A DNA stretch of 64,000 nt. It comes from Dehalococcoides mccartyi (GTDB lineage Bacteria; Chloroflexota; Dehalococcoidia; UBA2979). Positions 55,423 through 64,000 of this stretch are shown in pieces. A model generated the notes under the pieces. It was not told the DNA's origin. It did no database searches and saw nothing but the letters and a program-made list of their open reading frames with translations. Location of the stretch: contig CAMBFG010000003.1 in the NCBI GenBank assembly GCA_945865925.1, positions 62,001 to 126,000 of the forward strand, read 5' to 3'. The number at the start of each line of letters is the position of its first letter. Within the stretch, counting starts at the first letter, position 1. Both the position numbers and the translations under genes were made by a program.

Positions 55423-58400
55423 TCAGCCGCCGGCGGCGACGGCGAGCGCATCCGAGGTCTTCGCCCCGGCTTCGTGTGCCTCGCCGAGGACACCGAGGAA
55501 CCCGCGCAGTCGCTTCAACAGTTCTTCGAGCGCGCTCGGGTCGACGCCGACGCGACGGAAGCGGGCGGTCGCGCCACCTCGTTGTCGCACGACCAACTCG
55601 ATCGGGACGTCGCCGACGTGCTCGTCCAGGAGCGCAAAGATGCGCCGAAGACGGCGGAGGTCAGCCGCGTCGTCGGTGGTCTCCTCCATGGTGATCACGA
55701 GGCGGTGCGGGCCGACGAGGTCGGCGCTGGGCGCCGCCGGCGGCACCTCGATGGGTTCGGGGGCCGGCGCATCCGGCGCGACGATGCGGAGGTCAGGGCG
55801 GCGGCCGGGCTCGGGCGGGGCGGGCGGCACCGTGGACGGGTCGTACACCCCGGGCTCCTCGGCGGCGCGCAGGCGGGAGCCGGTGCCCCGCACGTAGAAC
55901 CGGCTGAGGTTGGCGTCAGCGGGGCGCCCCGCCTCGTAGTCATACGCGGTGGCCTCGACGGCAGCGACGGTCAGGCGGTCGCCACGCTGGCGGACGGTGA
56001 CCTTCAGCATGAGCACGGTGCCCTCGAAGAGGAGGCCGCGCGCCTTCCACGGCTCGTACTGGTCGGACCACACGACGACCTCGGTCTGTCCGCTCAAATC
56101 CTCCAGGGTGACGGCAGCGAAGGCTTTGCCCTGCTTCGTCGCGAGCGAGCGCACGCCGACGACCGTGCCGGCGAGCACGGCTTCCTGGCCCACGAGGTCA
56201 GCGTTCACCTCGGAGAGCGTGTGCGTGACCCACTCCGCGAGGTGCTGCGAGGCCTGCTGGAACGGATGCTCCGAAAGGTAGGTGCCGAGCAGTTCCTTCT
56301 CCCACTGCAGCAACTGCTGCTGCGGGATCGTGATGCTCTCGATCTCCAACGCGGGCAGCGGCGTTGCCACCTGCGCACCAAAGAGGTCGAACATCGAGGT
56401 CTGCCCGGTCTCGCGGAGTCGCTGCTCCTGCTGCGCGAGCGAGAGGATGCGGTCGAGACCGCCGATGATCCCGCCGCGACTGCCGAAGCAGTCCATCGCT
56501 CCAGCCCGGGCGAGCGCCTCCAGCACACGCTTGTTGATCTCGCGGGCGCTGATGCGTCGCGCGAAGGCTTCGAGGTCGGCGAATGACCCGGCCGCGCGGC
56601 GTTCGGCGAGCAGGCCCTCGACGGCACCCGAGCCGACGTTCTTGATCTGGGCGAGGCCGTAGCGGATCCCCTCGCGGCCGTCCTCGACGGTCTCGATGGT
56701 GAAGTTCGCCTCACTGTGGTTCACGTCCGGCGCCATCACAGGGATACCGAGGCGGTTGCACTCCGCGAGGGCAGCGGCGATGCGGTCGGTGTTACCGCTC
56801 GCGGACTGCAGGACGGCACACATGTACTCGACGGTGTAGTGCGCCTTCAGGTAGGCGGTCTGATAGGCGATCACGCCGTAGCAGATCGCGTGTGCCTTGT
56901 TGAAGGCATAGCCGGAGAACGGCTGGATCAGGTCAAAGAGGTCATTCCCCAGTTTCTCGGTGTAGCCGTTCGCCTTGATGCCCGTGAGGAAGTTCGCGCG
57001 CTCCTCCAGCATGACGGCGGCGTTCTTCTTCCCCATCGCCTTGCGCATGACGTCCGCCTGGCCCATCGAGTAGCCGGCGAACGTGCGCGCGATCTGGAGC
57101 ACCTGCTCCTGGTAGGTGATGACGCCATACGTCTCATCGAGGATCGGGCGGAGGTCTTCATGCGCGTAGTGGGCGGCGATCCGGCCGTGCTTAACGTCGA
57201 TGAAGCGGGGGATGTGCTCCAGCGGGCCCGGGCGGAAGAGCGCGACCATCGCGGAGAGTTCGCGGATGTCCTTCGGCTTCAATTCCACCACGTAGCGGCG
57301 CATGCCCGCCGACTCCATCTGGAAGATGCCGAACGTCTCGCCCGCCGCGAGCAGTGCTGCCGCCGCCTCGTCACCATCGGGGATGGTCAGGAGGTCGATG
57401 TGCTCGCCGCGGCGGCGCTCGATCTCCTCGATCGCCTTGCCGAGGATCGTAAGGTTCGTCAGTCCGAGGTAGTCGATCTTGAGGAGGCCGATCTTCTCGA
57501 TCTCGGCCATCGCATACTGCGTCGTGGGCACGCCGTTCTCTTCGTCCGCGTCCTTCTTCGTCGCGCGCTGCAGCGGCACGACGTCGCTCAGCGGCTCGCG
57601 TGAAATGACCACGCCGGCCGCGTGCGTCGAGGCGTGGCGGGCGACGCCCTCGAGTTTGCGCGCGGTGTCGACGAGTTCGCGGACGGCGGCCTCGGACTCG
57701 TAGGCGGCGGCCATCTCCTGCGAGTGGGAGAGCGCGTCTTCGAGCGTGATGTTGAGGGTCTCAGGCACCATCCGCGCGACGCGGTCGGCGGCGGCGTAGT
57801 CCATACCAAGAGCGCGGCCAGAGTCGCGCAGCGCTGCTTTCGCGCCCAGCGTCCCGAAGGTGCAGATCTGTGCAACGCGGTCGCGCCCGTACTTCGACAC
57901 CGTGTAGCGAATGATCTCCTCGCGGCGGTCGTCCGCGAAGTCGAAGTCCACATCAGGCATCGAGATGCGCTCGGGATTCAGAAATCGCTCGAACACCAGG
58001 CCGTACTCCAACGGGTCGATGTCGGTGACGTCGAGCGTGTAGAGGATGATCGAGGACGCCGCCGAGCCGCGGACACCCATGCGGATGCCGTGCTCCTTCG
58101 CGTAGTGCGCGATGTCCCGCACGATCAGCATGTACTCGTCGAAGCCGGTCTGGCCCACCACCTCGAGTTCGTAGCGGAGGCGCTCACGCTGCGACTCTGT
58201 CGGGTGCCCGTAGCGGCGATACAGGCCGGCCTCGCACAGCTCGCGGAGCCACTCTCGCGCCGTGGTGCCCGAGGGGACGCCGGGGTCGGGCAGCATCGTG
58301 CGGCCGAAGTTCAACTTGATGTCGACCTGCTCCGCGATCACCTGGGTGTTGTTCGCAGCCTCGGGCAGGTGCGGGAAGACGGAGCGCATCTCGTCCTCGG

Positions 58401-59127
58401 GACGGAGGTAGAAGGTGTTGCCGTCGAGTTTAAAGCGCTTCTCGTCGTGGACCGTCGTGTTCGAACCGATGCAGAGCAGCACCTCGTGCGCGCGGTGGTC
58501 ATCGGGGTGCGTGTAATGCGAGTCGTTCGTGACGACGAGCGGCAGCCCCATCCGCTTGCCGATCTCGGCAACCTTCGGCATCAGCGCGGAGAACTCCGCG
58601 ATCCCGTGGTCCATCATTTCGAGGTAGTAGCGCCCCTTGTAGACGTCGGCGTACCAGCCGGCGATCTCCATTGCGCGCTTCTCGTCGCCGTCCCGCAGCG
58701 CCGACATGAACTCGCCCGAGGGGCACCCGGAGAGCACGATCAACCCATCCGAGTGCTGCTCCAGCAGTTCCTTGTCCATCCTCGGGCGGTAGTAGAAACC
58801 CTCGAGGTGGCTCGCCGTGCTGAGTTTGATCAGGTTGCTGTAGCCCGCCTCGCTGGTGGCGAGCATCGTGAGGTGGTGGGGCCAGCGGCTCTTGGGGTCC
58901 TTGTCGAAGCGCGTTTTCGGGGCGATGTACGCCTCGATGCCCAGGATGGGCTTCACGTCGTACTTCTTCGCCATCTCGTAGAACTCGATGGCGCCGTAGA
59001 GCGCCCCATGGTCGGTGATGGCAAGGGCGTCCTGGCCCATCGCCTTCGCCCGCTTCACGAGGGGTTCCACCTTCGACATGCCGTCGAGGAGGGAATACTC
59101 GGAGTGGACGTGGAGGTGGGTGAACAT
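55423..59127 (-). CDS. dnaE: DNA polymerase III alpha subunit DnaE
   Basis: The 1234-residue protein is read from ATG 59127 (MFTHLHVHSEYSLLDG); the Shine-Dalgarno is weak and the frame is open to 59205. The PHP domain is at the N-terminus (HLHVHSEYSLLDG, AITDHGALYG). Polymerase Asp392 and Asp394 are in MPDVDFDF. GVVISREPL, the fingers, tandem HhH and an OB-fold (VLAGTVVGVRSLATKQGKAFA) follow, with a long C-terminal tail. It is the replicative polymerase, separate from DnaE2 at 25741-29181. The 155-base gap to lysC holds no recognised site. Confidence 0.96.
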   Translation of the reverse strand: MFTHLHVHSEYSLLDGMSKVEPLVKRAKAMGQDALAITDHGALYGAIEFYEMAKKYDVKPILGIEAYIAPKTRFDKDPKSRWPHHLTMLATSEAGYSNLIKLSTASHLEGFYYRPRMDKELLEQHSDGLIVLSGCPSGEFMSALRDGDEKRAMEIAGWYADVYKGRYYLEMMDHGIAEFSALMPKVAEIGKRMGLPLVVTNDSHYTHPDDHRAHEVLLCIGSNTTVHDEKRFKLDGNTFYLRPEDEMRSVFPHLPEAANNTQVIAEQVDIKLNFGRTMLPDPGVPSGTTAREWLRELCEAGLYRRYGHPTESQRERLRYELEVVGQTGFDEYMLIVRDIAHYAKEHGIRMGVRGSAASSIILYTLDVTDIDPLEYGLVFERFLNPERISMPDVDFDFADDRREEIIRYTVSKYGRDRVAQICTFGTLGAKAALRDSGRALGMDYAAADRVARMVPETLNITLEDALSHSQEMAAAYESEAAVRELVDTARKLEGVARHASTHAAGVVISREPLSDVVPLQRATKKDADEENGVPTTQYAMAEIEKIGLLKIDYLGLTNLTILGKAIEEIERRRGEHIDLLTIPDGDEAAAALLAAGETFGIFQMESAGMRRYVVELKPKDIRELSAMVALFRPGPLEHIPRFIDVKHGRIAAHYAHEDLRPILDETYGVITYQEQVLQIARTFAGYSMGQADVMRKAMGKKNAAVMLEERANFLTGIKANGYTEKLGNDLFDLIQPFSGYAFNKAHAICYGVIAYQTAYLKAHYTVEYMCAVLQSASGNTDRIAAALAECNRLGIPVMAPDVNHSEANFTIETVEDGREGIRYGLAQIKNVGSGAVEGLLAERRAAGSFADLEAFARRISAREINKRVLEALARAGAMDCFGSRGGIIGGLDRILSLAQQEQRLRETGQTSMFDLFGAQVATPLPALEIESITIPQQQLLQWEKELLGTYLSEHPFQQASQHLAEWVTHTLSEVNADLVGQEAVLAGTVVGVRSLATKQGKAFAAVTLEDLSGQTEVVVWSDQYEPWKARGLLFEGTVLMLKVTVRQRGDRLTVAAVEATAYDYEAGRPADANLSRFYVRGTGSRLRAAEEPGVYDPSTVPPAPPEPGRRPDLRIVAPDAPAPEPIEVPPAAPSADLVGPHRLVITMEETTDDAADLRRLRRIFALLDEHVGDVPIELVVRQRGGATARFRRVGVDPSALEELLKRLRGFLGVLGEAHEAGAKTSDALAVAAGG

Positions 59128-59282
59128 GGGCGGTGGGGGCGTCCTCGGAGGCGTCAGGAACGCATCATCAGCATATACAGATACGCGAACGGGCGTGCGA
59201 ACCACCCGGACTCGCGACGTTACTCCGGGGGTCTGCGGAAGTCAAAACGGGAGGTGGCTCACCAAACTGGCGCCAAATCTAC

Positions 59283-60530
59283 CTACCCGCGCTCAAGTTC
59301 GAAGGCCGCATGCAGGGCGCGGACGGCGTCCTGAACCTGGGCTGAGTCGACGACACAGGTGATCCGGATGTCACTGGTCGAGATCATGTCGATGTTCACG
59401 TTGTGGTCGAAGAGCGTGCGGAACATCCGCGCGGCGTAGCCGGGGGCGCTGGCCATGCCAGTGCCGACGATCGAGACGGTGCCGAGGTCTGGCGCTGAGA
59501 CCACCTCGCGCGCGCCGATCTTCGGCATCAGCGCGTTGATCACCTCGAGGGCGTGGGGGAGGTCGGCGGGGGCGACCGTGAACGTGAGGTCGGTGAGCCG
59601 CTCCACGCTCGCGTTCTGCACGATGGTGTCGACTGAGACGTGCGCCTCCGCGAGCGGCTCGAAGATCTGGGCCGCGATGCCCGGCCGGTCCGGGACACCC
59701 CGGACGGTGACCTTCGCGATCTTCTCCTGGTGCGCGATGCCGCGGACCTTATTGCCCTGTTCCATGGTCATCTCCCTGTGGATCAGCGTCCCGGGCGCAC
59801 TGGCGTCGAACGTACTCGCAACGAGGATCGGCACGTCATAGATCGCCCCGACCTCGACGGCACGGGCGTGCATCACGCGCGCACCCGTCGAGGCGAGTTC
59901 GAGCATCTCCTCGTAGCCGATGTCCCGGAGCGGGCGTGCCTCCGGCACCACGCGAGGGTCAGCAGTGAAGATGCCGGGGACATCCGTGTAGATCTCGCAG
60001 GTCGTCGCCTTCAGCGCCGCCGCGAGCGCTACGGCGGTCGTGTCACTGCCACCTCGGCCGAGCGTGGTGACGTCGAAGTCTTCCGAAACCCCCTGGAAGC
60101 CCGCGACGATCACGACGCGGCCCGCCGCCAGTTCGCGCTCCATCCGTGCCGTGTCGATGTCGGCGATGCGCGCGCGTCCGTAGACCGCATCCGTCTTGAT
60201 GCCGGCCTGCGCTCCGGTGAGGCTCACGGCGTCGACGCCCAGCGCATCGAGGGCCATCGAGAGCAGCGTGGACGAGACGATCTCACCGGTGTGGAGCAGG
60301 ACGTCCATCTCGCGCTGGTTGGGCTTCGGGTTGATCGCGTTCGCGAGTTCGATCAGGTCGTCCGTGGTGTCGCCCATCGCCGAGACCACGATCACCATCT
60401 GCTCGCCCTTGCGACGCCGTTCGGCCACGCGCCCCGCGACGCGCTTGATGTGGTCAGCGGTGGCGACCGAGGAGCCACCGTACTTCTGTACCGTCCGGAT
60501 CACCGTCCCGTTCGTCGTCATGTTCGTCAT
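59283..60530 (-). CDS. lysC: Aspartate kinase
   Basis: The 415-residue protein starts at ATG 60530, overlapping the thrB stop (ATGA). The kinase domain has [34 protein letters not shown] and [13 protein letters not shown]. Two ACT domains follow (about 265-340 and 345-410), with the regulatory strand [13 protein letters not shown]. It performs the first step of lysine, threonine and methionine synthesis and is usually feedback-inhibited through the ACT domains. Confidence 0.96.
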   Translation of the reverse strand: MTNMTTNGTVIRTVQKYGGSSVATADHIKRVAGRVAERRRKGEQMVIVVSAMGDTTDDLIELANAINPKPNQREMDVLLHTGEIVSSTLLSMALDALGVDAVSLTGAQAGIKTDAVYGRARIADIDTARMERELAAGRVVIVAGFQGVSEDFDVTTLGRGGSDTTAVALAAALKATTCEIYTDVPGIFTADPRVVPEARPLRDIGYEEMLELASTGARVMHARAVEVGAIYDVPILVASTFDASAPGTLIHREMTMEQGNKVRGIAHQEKIAKVTVRGVPDRPGIAAQIFEPLAEAHVSVDTIVQNASVERLTDLTFTVAPADLPHALEVINALMPKIGAREVVSAPDLGTVSIVGTGMASAPGYAARMFRTLFDHNVNIDMISTSDIRITCVVDSAQVQDAVRALHAAFELERG

Positions 60531-61414
60531 CGCGCACCCACCGCAGTCACCACCTCGGCGCCGCGAGGGCTGAGCGAGACCACGCGCGTGACACCGTCGA
60601 TGCCGTGGGCGGCAGCCGCCTCACGCATGGCGCCCGCGACGGATTCGGCGTGGTCGGTCACGAACGCCGCGAGGGTCGAGCCGCCGCCAGAGAGGTAGGC
60701 GCCGTGCGCACCCGCCTTGCGCGCCGCCTCGAGGGCCGGGAGCATCGCCGGGAACAGCGTCGCGCGCGCCGGCTGGTGAAGGATGTCCTGGGTCGCGGTG
60801 CCGAGGAGGTCGTAGCGTCGCTGCGTGATCGCGGCGACCACGAGAGCCGACCGAGCGATGTTGTGGACGGCCTGGCCTCGGGTGAGCGAGACGGGCAGCC
60901 GCTCCCGCGACTCGTGCGTCGGCATGTCGAAGTCGGGGACGAACAGCGCCAGCCGAAGGTCCTCGGGCGGCTCGATCCGGCACCAGACGGGGCCGTCGTC
61001 GTCCTCGGCCACCACGCACAGGCCGCCGAGGAGCGTGGGGATGATGTTGTCCCCGTGCCCCTCGAGGTGCCAGGCCAGCGGGATCAGGCCCTCGACCCCC
61101 ACCCGACCGAGGAGCGCGTTCGCGGCGACGAGGCCCCCCGCGAAGGCGGCGGCGGACATCCCCAGCCCGCGCCCAATGGGCATATCGCCCCGGTACTCGG
61201 CCGCCAGGGGCGGCATCGGCTCACCCGCCTGCTCGAAGAGGGCGGCGGCGGCCATCAGCGCGAGGCGCTCCATCGAGCCAGCCGGGGCGGTTGGGGCGGC
61301 AACCTCGGACAGCGTGATCTCGCCCGCCCAGTCCAGCGCGACGCCAAGGGCGTCAAAGCCGGGACCGAGGTTCGCGGAGGTCGCCGGGACCCGAACCGTC
61401 ACTGAACGCGCCAT
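60527..61414 (-). CDS. thrB: Homoserine kinase
   Basis: The 295-residue GHMP kinase starts at ATG 61414. The N-terminal [20 protein letters not shown] and the ATP loop [16 protein letters not shown] match ThrB. The C-terminal [14 protein letters not shown] region is the third GHMP motif. It phosphorylates homoserine for threonine synthesis. It is upstream in one operon with lysC, linking the ends of the pathway. Confidence 0.95.
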   Translation of the reverse strand: MARSVTVRVPATSANLGPGFDALGVALDWAGEITLSEVAAPTAPAGSMERLALMAAAALFEQAGEPMPPLAAEYRGDMPIGRGLGMSAAAFAGGLVAANALLGRVGVEGLIPLAWHLEGHGDNIIPTLLGGLCVVAEDDDGPVWCRIEPPEDLRLALFVPDFDMPTHESRERLPVSLTRGQAVHNIARSALVVAAITQRRYDLLGTATQDILHQPARATLFPAMLPALEAARKAGAHGAYLSGGGSTLAAFVTDHAESVAGAMREAAAAHGIDGVTRVVSLSPRGAEVVTAVGAR

Positions 61415-61486
61415 CGGGCCAGTCTAGAAGCGGCCAGATCGCCGGGCAAACTCGGCGGAAAGTCCGTTGACGCGCCGACGAAGCCG

Positions 61487-61516
61487 TTTCCGACGCCGCT
61501 CCGCCGGTACTACACT
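61487..61516 (+). promoter_or_regulatory. Possible promoter of the thiolase gene
   Basis: TTTCCG (61487-61492) and TACACT (61511-61516) with an 18-base spacer, about 100 bases before the thiolase start. The leader between has GC-rich inverted segments (around 61578-61605) but no clear element. The region 61415-61486 between the divergent genes shows nothing else. Confidence 0.3.
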
Positions 61517-61620
61517 GGGGGGGCCCTCCGGTGTCTCGCGCGCCACCAGCGCGCCGCTTGGGCGGCGTCAGACCAGCATCCCCACCGCGACAGGCGGGGG
61601 TAGCAACCGGGGGTACCTCC

Positions 61621-62796
61621 ATGGAGGACATCGTCATCCTCAGCGGCGCGCGGACGGCCATCGGATCGATGGGCGGATCGCTCAGCGAGACTCCGGCATC
61701 CGACCTCGCCGCGCACGTCATCCGTGAGGCCGTGAAGCGCTCCGGCCTCACGCCGGAGCAGATCGACCAGGTCATCCTCGGCTGCGTGGGCCAGGTCGCG
61801 GAAGACGGGTACATCGCCCGTCACGCCTCGATCAAGGCTGGCATGCCCGTCGGCACTCCCGCCTACACCGTCAACCGCATCTGCGGCTCCGGCCTTGAGG
61901 CGATCAACACCGCCGCTCGATGGCTGCAGACCGGCGACGCCGACATCGTCGTCGCGGGTGGTGCTGAGAACATGAGCCTGATGCCGTACTACGTGCGCAA
62001 GGCACGCTTCGGCTACCGCTACGGCGACGGCGTCCTCGAAGACGGCACGCAGGACCTCGTCACCGACCCCTTCGACAACGTGCCCATGGGCATCACCGCC
62101 GAGAACCTCGCCGCGCAGTACGAGGTCTCCCGCACCGTGCAGGACGAGTACGCCCTCCGCTCGCAGGAGCGCGCCATCAAGGCGATCGAGGCTGGCATCT
62201 TCGACGAGCAGATCGCCCCCATGGACGTGAAGAAGGGCCGCGACACGATCTCGTTCTCGAAGGACGAGTACCCGCGCGCGACCTCGATGGAGATCCTTGG
62301 CAAACTGCGCCCCGCCTTCAAGGGTGACGGCTCGGTGACCGCTGGCAACGCCTCCGGCATCAACGACGGTGCTGCGGCCCTCGTCGTGACCACGGCGCGC
62401 AAGGCCGCGGAACTCGGCATCAAGCCGCGCATGCGCATGGTCGCCCGCGCCGAGGCCGGCGTGGACTGGAAGATCATGGGCTCCGGCCCGATCCCCGCGA
62501 TCCAGAACGTCATGAAGAAGGCCAACCTCACCGTCGACGACATGGACGTCATCGAACTGAACGAGGCGTTCGCGGCGGTAACGGCAGCCTGCTCGGTCGC
62601 CCTCAACCTGCCCGCCGACCGCACGAACCCGAACGGCGGCGCGGTCGCCCTCGGTCACCCCGTCGGCGCGACGGGCGCCATCCTCGCCATCAAGACGATG
62701 TACGAGCTGGAGCGCACCGGCGGTCGCTACGGCCTCGTCTCCCTCTGCATCGGCGGCGGCCAGGGCATCGCCACCATCTTCGAACGCGTCTCCTAG
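61621..62796 (+). CDS. Acetyl-CoA C-acyltransferase (thiolase)
   Basis: The 391-residue protein starts at ATG 61621, with a weak GGGGGTACCTCC ribosome region. The nucleophile is Cys88 in NRICGSGLEA. The second domain has GGAVALGHPVGATGA with the catalytic His and SLCIGGGQG with the second Cys. GGAENMS and AEAGVDW are also typical. The sequence fits degradative or biosynthetic thiolases (FadA/PhaA-like). No fad or phb gene is nearby to decide. It converts two acetyl-CoA to acetoacetyl-CoA or the reverse. Confidence 0.94.
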   Translation: MEDIVILSGARTAIGSMGGSLSETPASDLAAHVIREAVKRSGLTPEQIDQVILGCVGQVAEDGYIARHASIKAGMPVGTPAYTVNRICGSGLEAINTAARWLQTGDADIVVAGGAENMSLMPYYVRKARFGYRYGDGVLEDGTQDLVTDPFDNVPMGITAENLAAQYEVSRTVQDEYALRSQERAIKAIEAGIFDEQIAPMDVKKGRDTISFSKDEYPRATSMEILGKLRPAFKGDGSVTAGNASGINDGAAALVVTTARKAAELGIKPRMRMVARAEAGVDWKIMGSGPIPAIQNVMKKANLTVDDMDVIELNEAFAAVTAACSVALNLPADRTNPNGGAVALGHPVGATGAILAIKTMYELERTGGRYGLVSLCIGGGQGIATIFERVS

Positions 62797-62820
62797 ACGC
62801 CTCGCTGCTCGGCAAACAGG

Positions 62821-62846
62821 GAAGCCCCCGCTCACGCGGGGGCTTC
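62821..62846 (+). terminator. Terminator hairpin between thiolase and methyltransferase genes
   Basis: An 11-bp perfect stem GAAGCCCCCGC (62821-62831) and GCGGGGGCTTC (62836-62846) with a TCAC loop and TTCGT after it. It lies between convergent genes and can work for both. Confidence 0.85.
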
Positions 62847-62863
62847 TTCGTGTCGTCCCGCCG

Positions 62864-63604
62864 CTAGTTTCGAGTCGCGACGAAGATCAGTTCCGGACTC
62901 TGCGCGCCGACCGGGCTGCGGTCCCAATCGCCGAACACATCCCGCACCTCGAACCCCGCATCGGCGAGCGACCGTTCGAGTTCCGTCTGACTGCGGAACC
63001 GCAACTCGTTCGACGAGACCAATTCCTCGCCGTCCGAGGCGAAGCGGTAGTGGATGTCGTACCGGACGAGGTCACCGGCGACCTCGGTGAGGTCGGACCA
63101 CACGTCGACTGTGCCAAGCGGTGTGTCGAGGCGCTGGCGGGACGCTTCCGGAGTCCAGGCGAGCCACGCGTGCGCCTCGGGGTTGCGGCTCTCGAAGGCG
63201 AGGTGGCCGCCGGGGCGGAGCGCTCGGTGGGTGGCGGCGAGAGTGCTGCGCCAGGCGTCCTGATCGTGGATCACCTGGGCGACGTGCGCCGTCATGATCG
63301 CGAGGTCTGCGGACGGGCCGTCGAGGCCGCTCGCGTCGCCCTCGATCCAGCGCACGAGGTCACCCCCGGGACGGTGGCGTGCCAGCTCCAGCATCGCCGG
63401 CGCGGGGTCGACGCCGGTCACGCGGTAGCCCTGTAGCGCCAGCGCGCAGGTGATCTCGCCGGTGCCGCAGCCGATGTCCACGATGGAGGTCACGGACAAC
63501 ACGGCAGCCAGGCCGAGGTAGAAGGCGGTGTCGGCGCGGTCCGCACCCCATGCGTCGTAGAGGGCGACGAGGCGCGAGTCGTGGAACTCCTGGAACGTCG
63601 CCAC
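62864..63604 (-). CDS. Class I SAM-dependent methyltransferase
   Basis: The 246-residue protein starts at ATG 63604. Motif I is SIVDIGCGTGEITCALAL (about 40-57), with VTGVDPAPAMLE, EGDASGL and LRPGGHLAFESRN. This is a typical small-molecule methyltransferase of the UbiE/BioC-like shape. It starts two bases after the end of tmk on the same strand. The acceptor is unknown. Confidence 0.88.
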   Translation of the reverse strand: MATFQEFHDSRLVALYDAWGADRADTAFYLGLAAVLSVTSIVDIGCGTGEITCALALQGYRVTGVDPAPAMLELARHRPGGDLVRWIEGDASGLDGPSADLAIMTAHVAQVIHDQDAWRSTLAATHRALRPGGHLAFESRNPEAHAWLAWTPEASRQRLDTPLGTVDVWSDLTEVAGDLVRYDIHYRFASDGEELVSSNELRFRSQTELERSLADAGFEVRDVFGDWDRSPVGAQSPELIFVATRN

Positions 63605-63606
63605 GA

Positions 63607-64000
63607 CTAGAGCAGTCCCTGCAACCGCCCCCAGATCGCGTGCGTGATCTGCATCTCCGGCTTCGAGCCATCGAGGACCAACCAGCGCTCGGGCTCGGCG
63701 GCAGCGAGTTCGAGGAAGCCACGGCGTACGCGGCGGTGGAAGTCGAGCGCCTCGCGCTCCAGGTAGTCCGTCTTCTTCTTCGCACGGGCGAAGGCCTCGG
63801 CGGGGTCAACGTCGAGGAGGATCGTGAGGTCGGGGACGAGGCCACCGGTCGCGACCGCGATCGCGGCGGCGACGAGGGCGGCATCCAGGCCTCGGCCGTG
63901 TTGCTGGTAGGCAACTGTTGAATCGGCGAAGCGGTCGCAGATCACCACGGCGCCACGCTCGAGGGCCGGGCGGATCACCTCGCGGACGAGTTGTGCGCGG
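63607..64000 (-). CDS. tmk: Thymidylate kinase (5' part outside window)
   Basis: The C-terminal 130 residues are visible; the frame is open at the right edge. The DRFADSTVAYQ segment is the Tmk DR(Y/F) motif, followed by the GL.PDLTILLDVDPAEAFAR strand and the LID region KKTDYLEREALDFHRRVRRGF. The P-loop part lies outside. It makes dTDP from dTMP. It probably heads an operon with the methyltransferase. Confidence 0.92.
   Translation of the reverse strand, partial: RAQLVREVIRPALERGAVVICDRFADSTVAYQQHGRGLDAALVAAAIAVATGGLVPDLTILLDVDPAEAFARAKKKTDYLEREALDFHRRVRRGFLELAAAEPERWLVLDGSKPEMQITHAIWGRLQGLL

Noticed and set aside
61531..61620. N-terminal extension of the thiolase
   Set aside because: The thiolase family begins at MEDIVILSGARTA. 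The upstream codons are Arg/Pro-rich and lie in the leader.

Overview
The window is a gene-dense, high-GC bacterial chromosome segment with no mobile element, CRISPR array, tRNA or rRNA that I could find. Gene content points to a Gram-positive-type or single-membrane lineage, most likely Chloroflexota (Dehalococcoidia- or Thermomicrobia-like). This rests on a CIRCE-controlled hrcA-grpE-dnaK cluster, a GAAC-N4-GTTC type LexA box in front of an imuB/dnaE2 cassette, an FSA-type transaldolase, a tungsten/molybdenum aldehyde:ferredoxin oxidoreductase, MoxR/DUF58 arrays and several lipoproteins. The lineage is an inference from gene content, not a measured phylogeny.

Layout: 1-1933 holds a secreted Cys-containing repeat protein that runs off the left edge and carries a frameshift. 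2054-12388 is a metabolic and hydrolase region: three metallo-beta-lactamase (MBL) fold proteins (one with a long Lys/Ala/Pro tail), a MutY-like glycosylase, two M16 peptidases, a methyltransferase, a chromate transporter, and a DUF1801 protein with a second Lys-rich tail. 12515-19545 has AOR, a cupin, a VOC protein, an acyl-CoA-dehydrogenase-like flavoprotein, a membrane sensor-LuxR fusion, a USP-like membrane protein and a methyltransferase. 19647-24096 holds pyrG, a membrane protein, fsa and rho. 24167-29181 is the SOS-type mutagenesis operon (imuB, DUF6504-like, dnaE2). 29220-32418 encodes envelope proteins: two lipoproteins and a LysM-M23 peptidase with a long structured leader.

33164-36182 (minus strand) is a translationally coupled ECF sigma factor, fabH and Cys-less ketosynthase set. 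36952-43572 is the heat-shock region: promoter with CIRCE, hrcA, grpE, dnaK, a tyrosine phosphatase, dnaJ and prmA. 44868-49535 (plus) and 49557-55307 (minus) are two convergent MoxR/DUF58 arrays. The first ends in a transglutaminase-like membrane protein whose catalytic triad is absent. The second is a full Bat-type set with a BatB-BatC fusion. 55423-64000 holds dnaE, thrB-lysC, an acetyl-CoA acetyltransferase, a methyltransferase and the 3' part of tmk.

There is no gene-free stretch above 300 bases. The longest gaps are 30912-31182 (structured leader), 44610-44867 (moxR leader), 36813-37033 (hrcA promoter), 61415-61620 and 22447-22650. Many genes overlap by 1 or 4 bases (ATGA or GTGA), showing translationally coupled operons. 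A recurrent theme is enzyme families that lost catalytic residues: MutY-like Glu to Ala, KAS Cys to Ala, transglutaminase triad to Phe/Trp/Asn, and UlaG-like MBL His loss. Another is Lys-rich nucleic-acid-binding-like tails on two unrelated enzymes.
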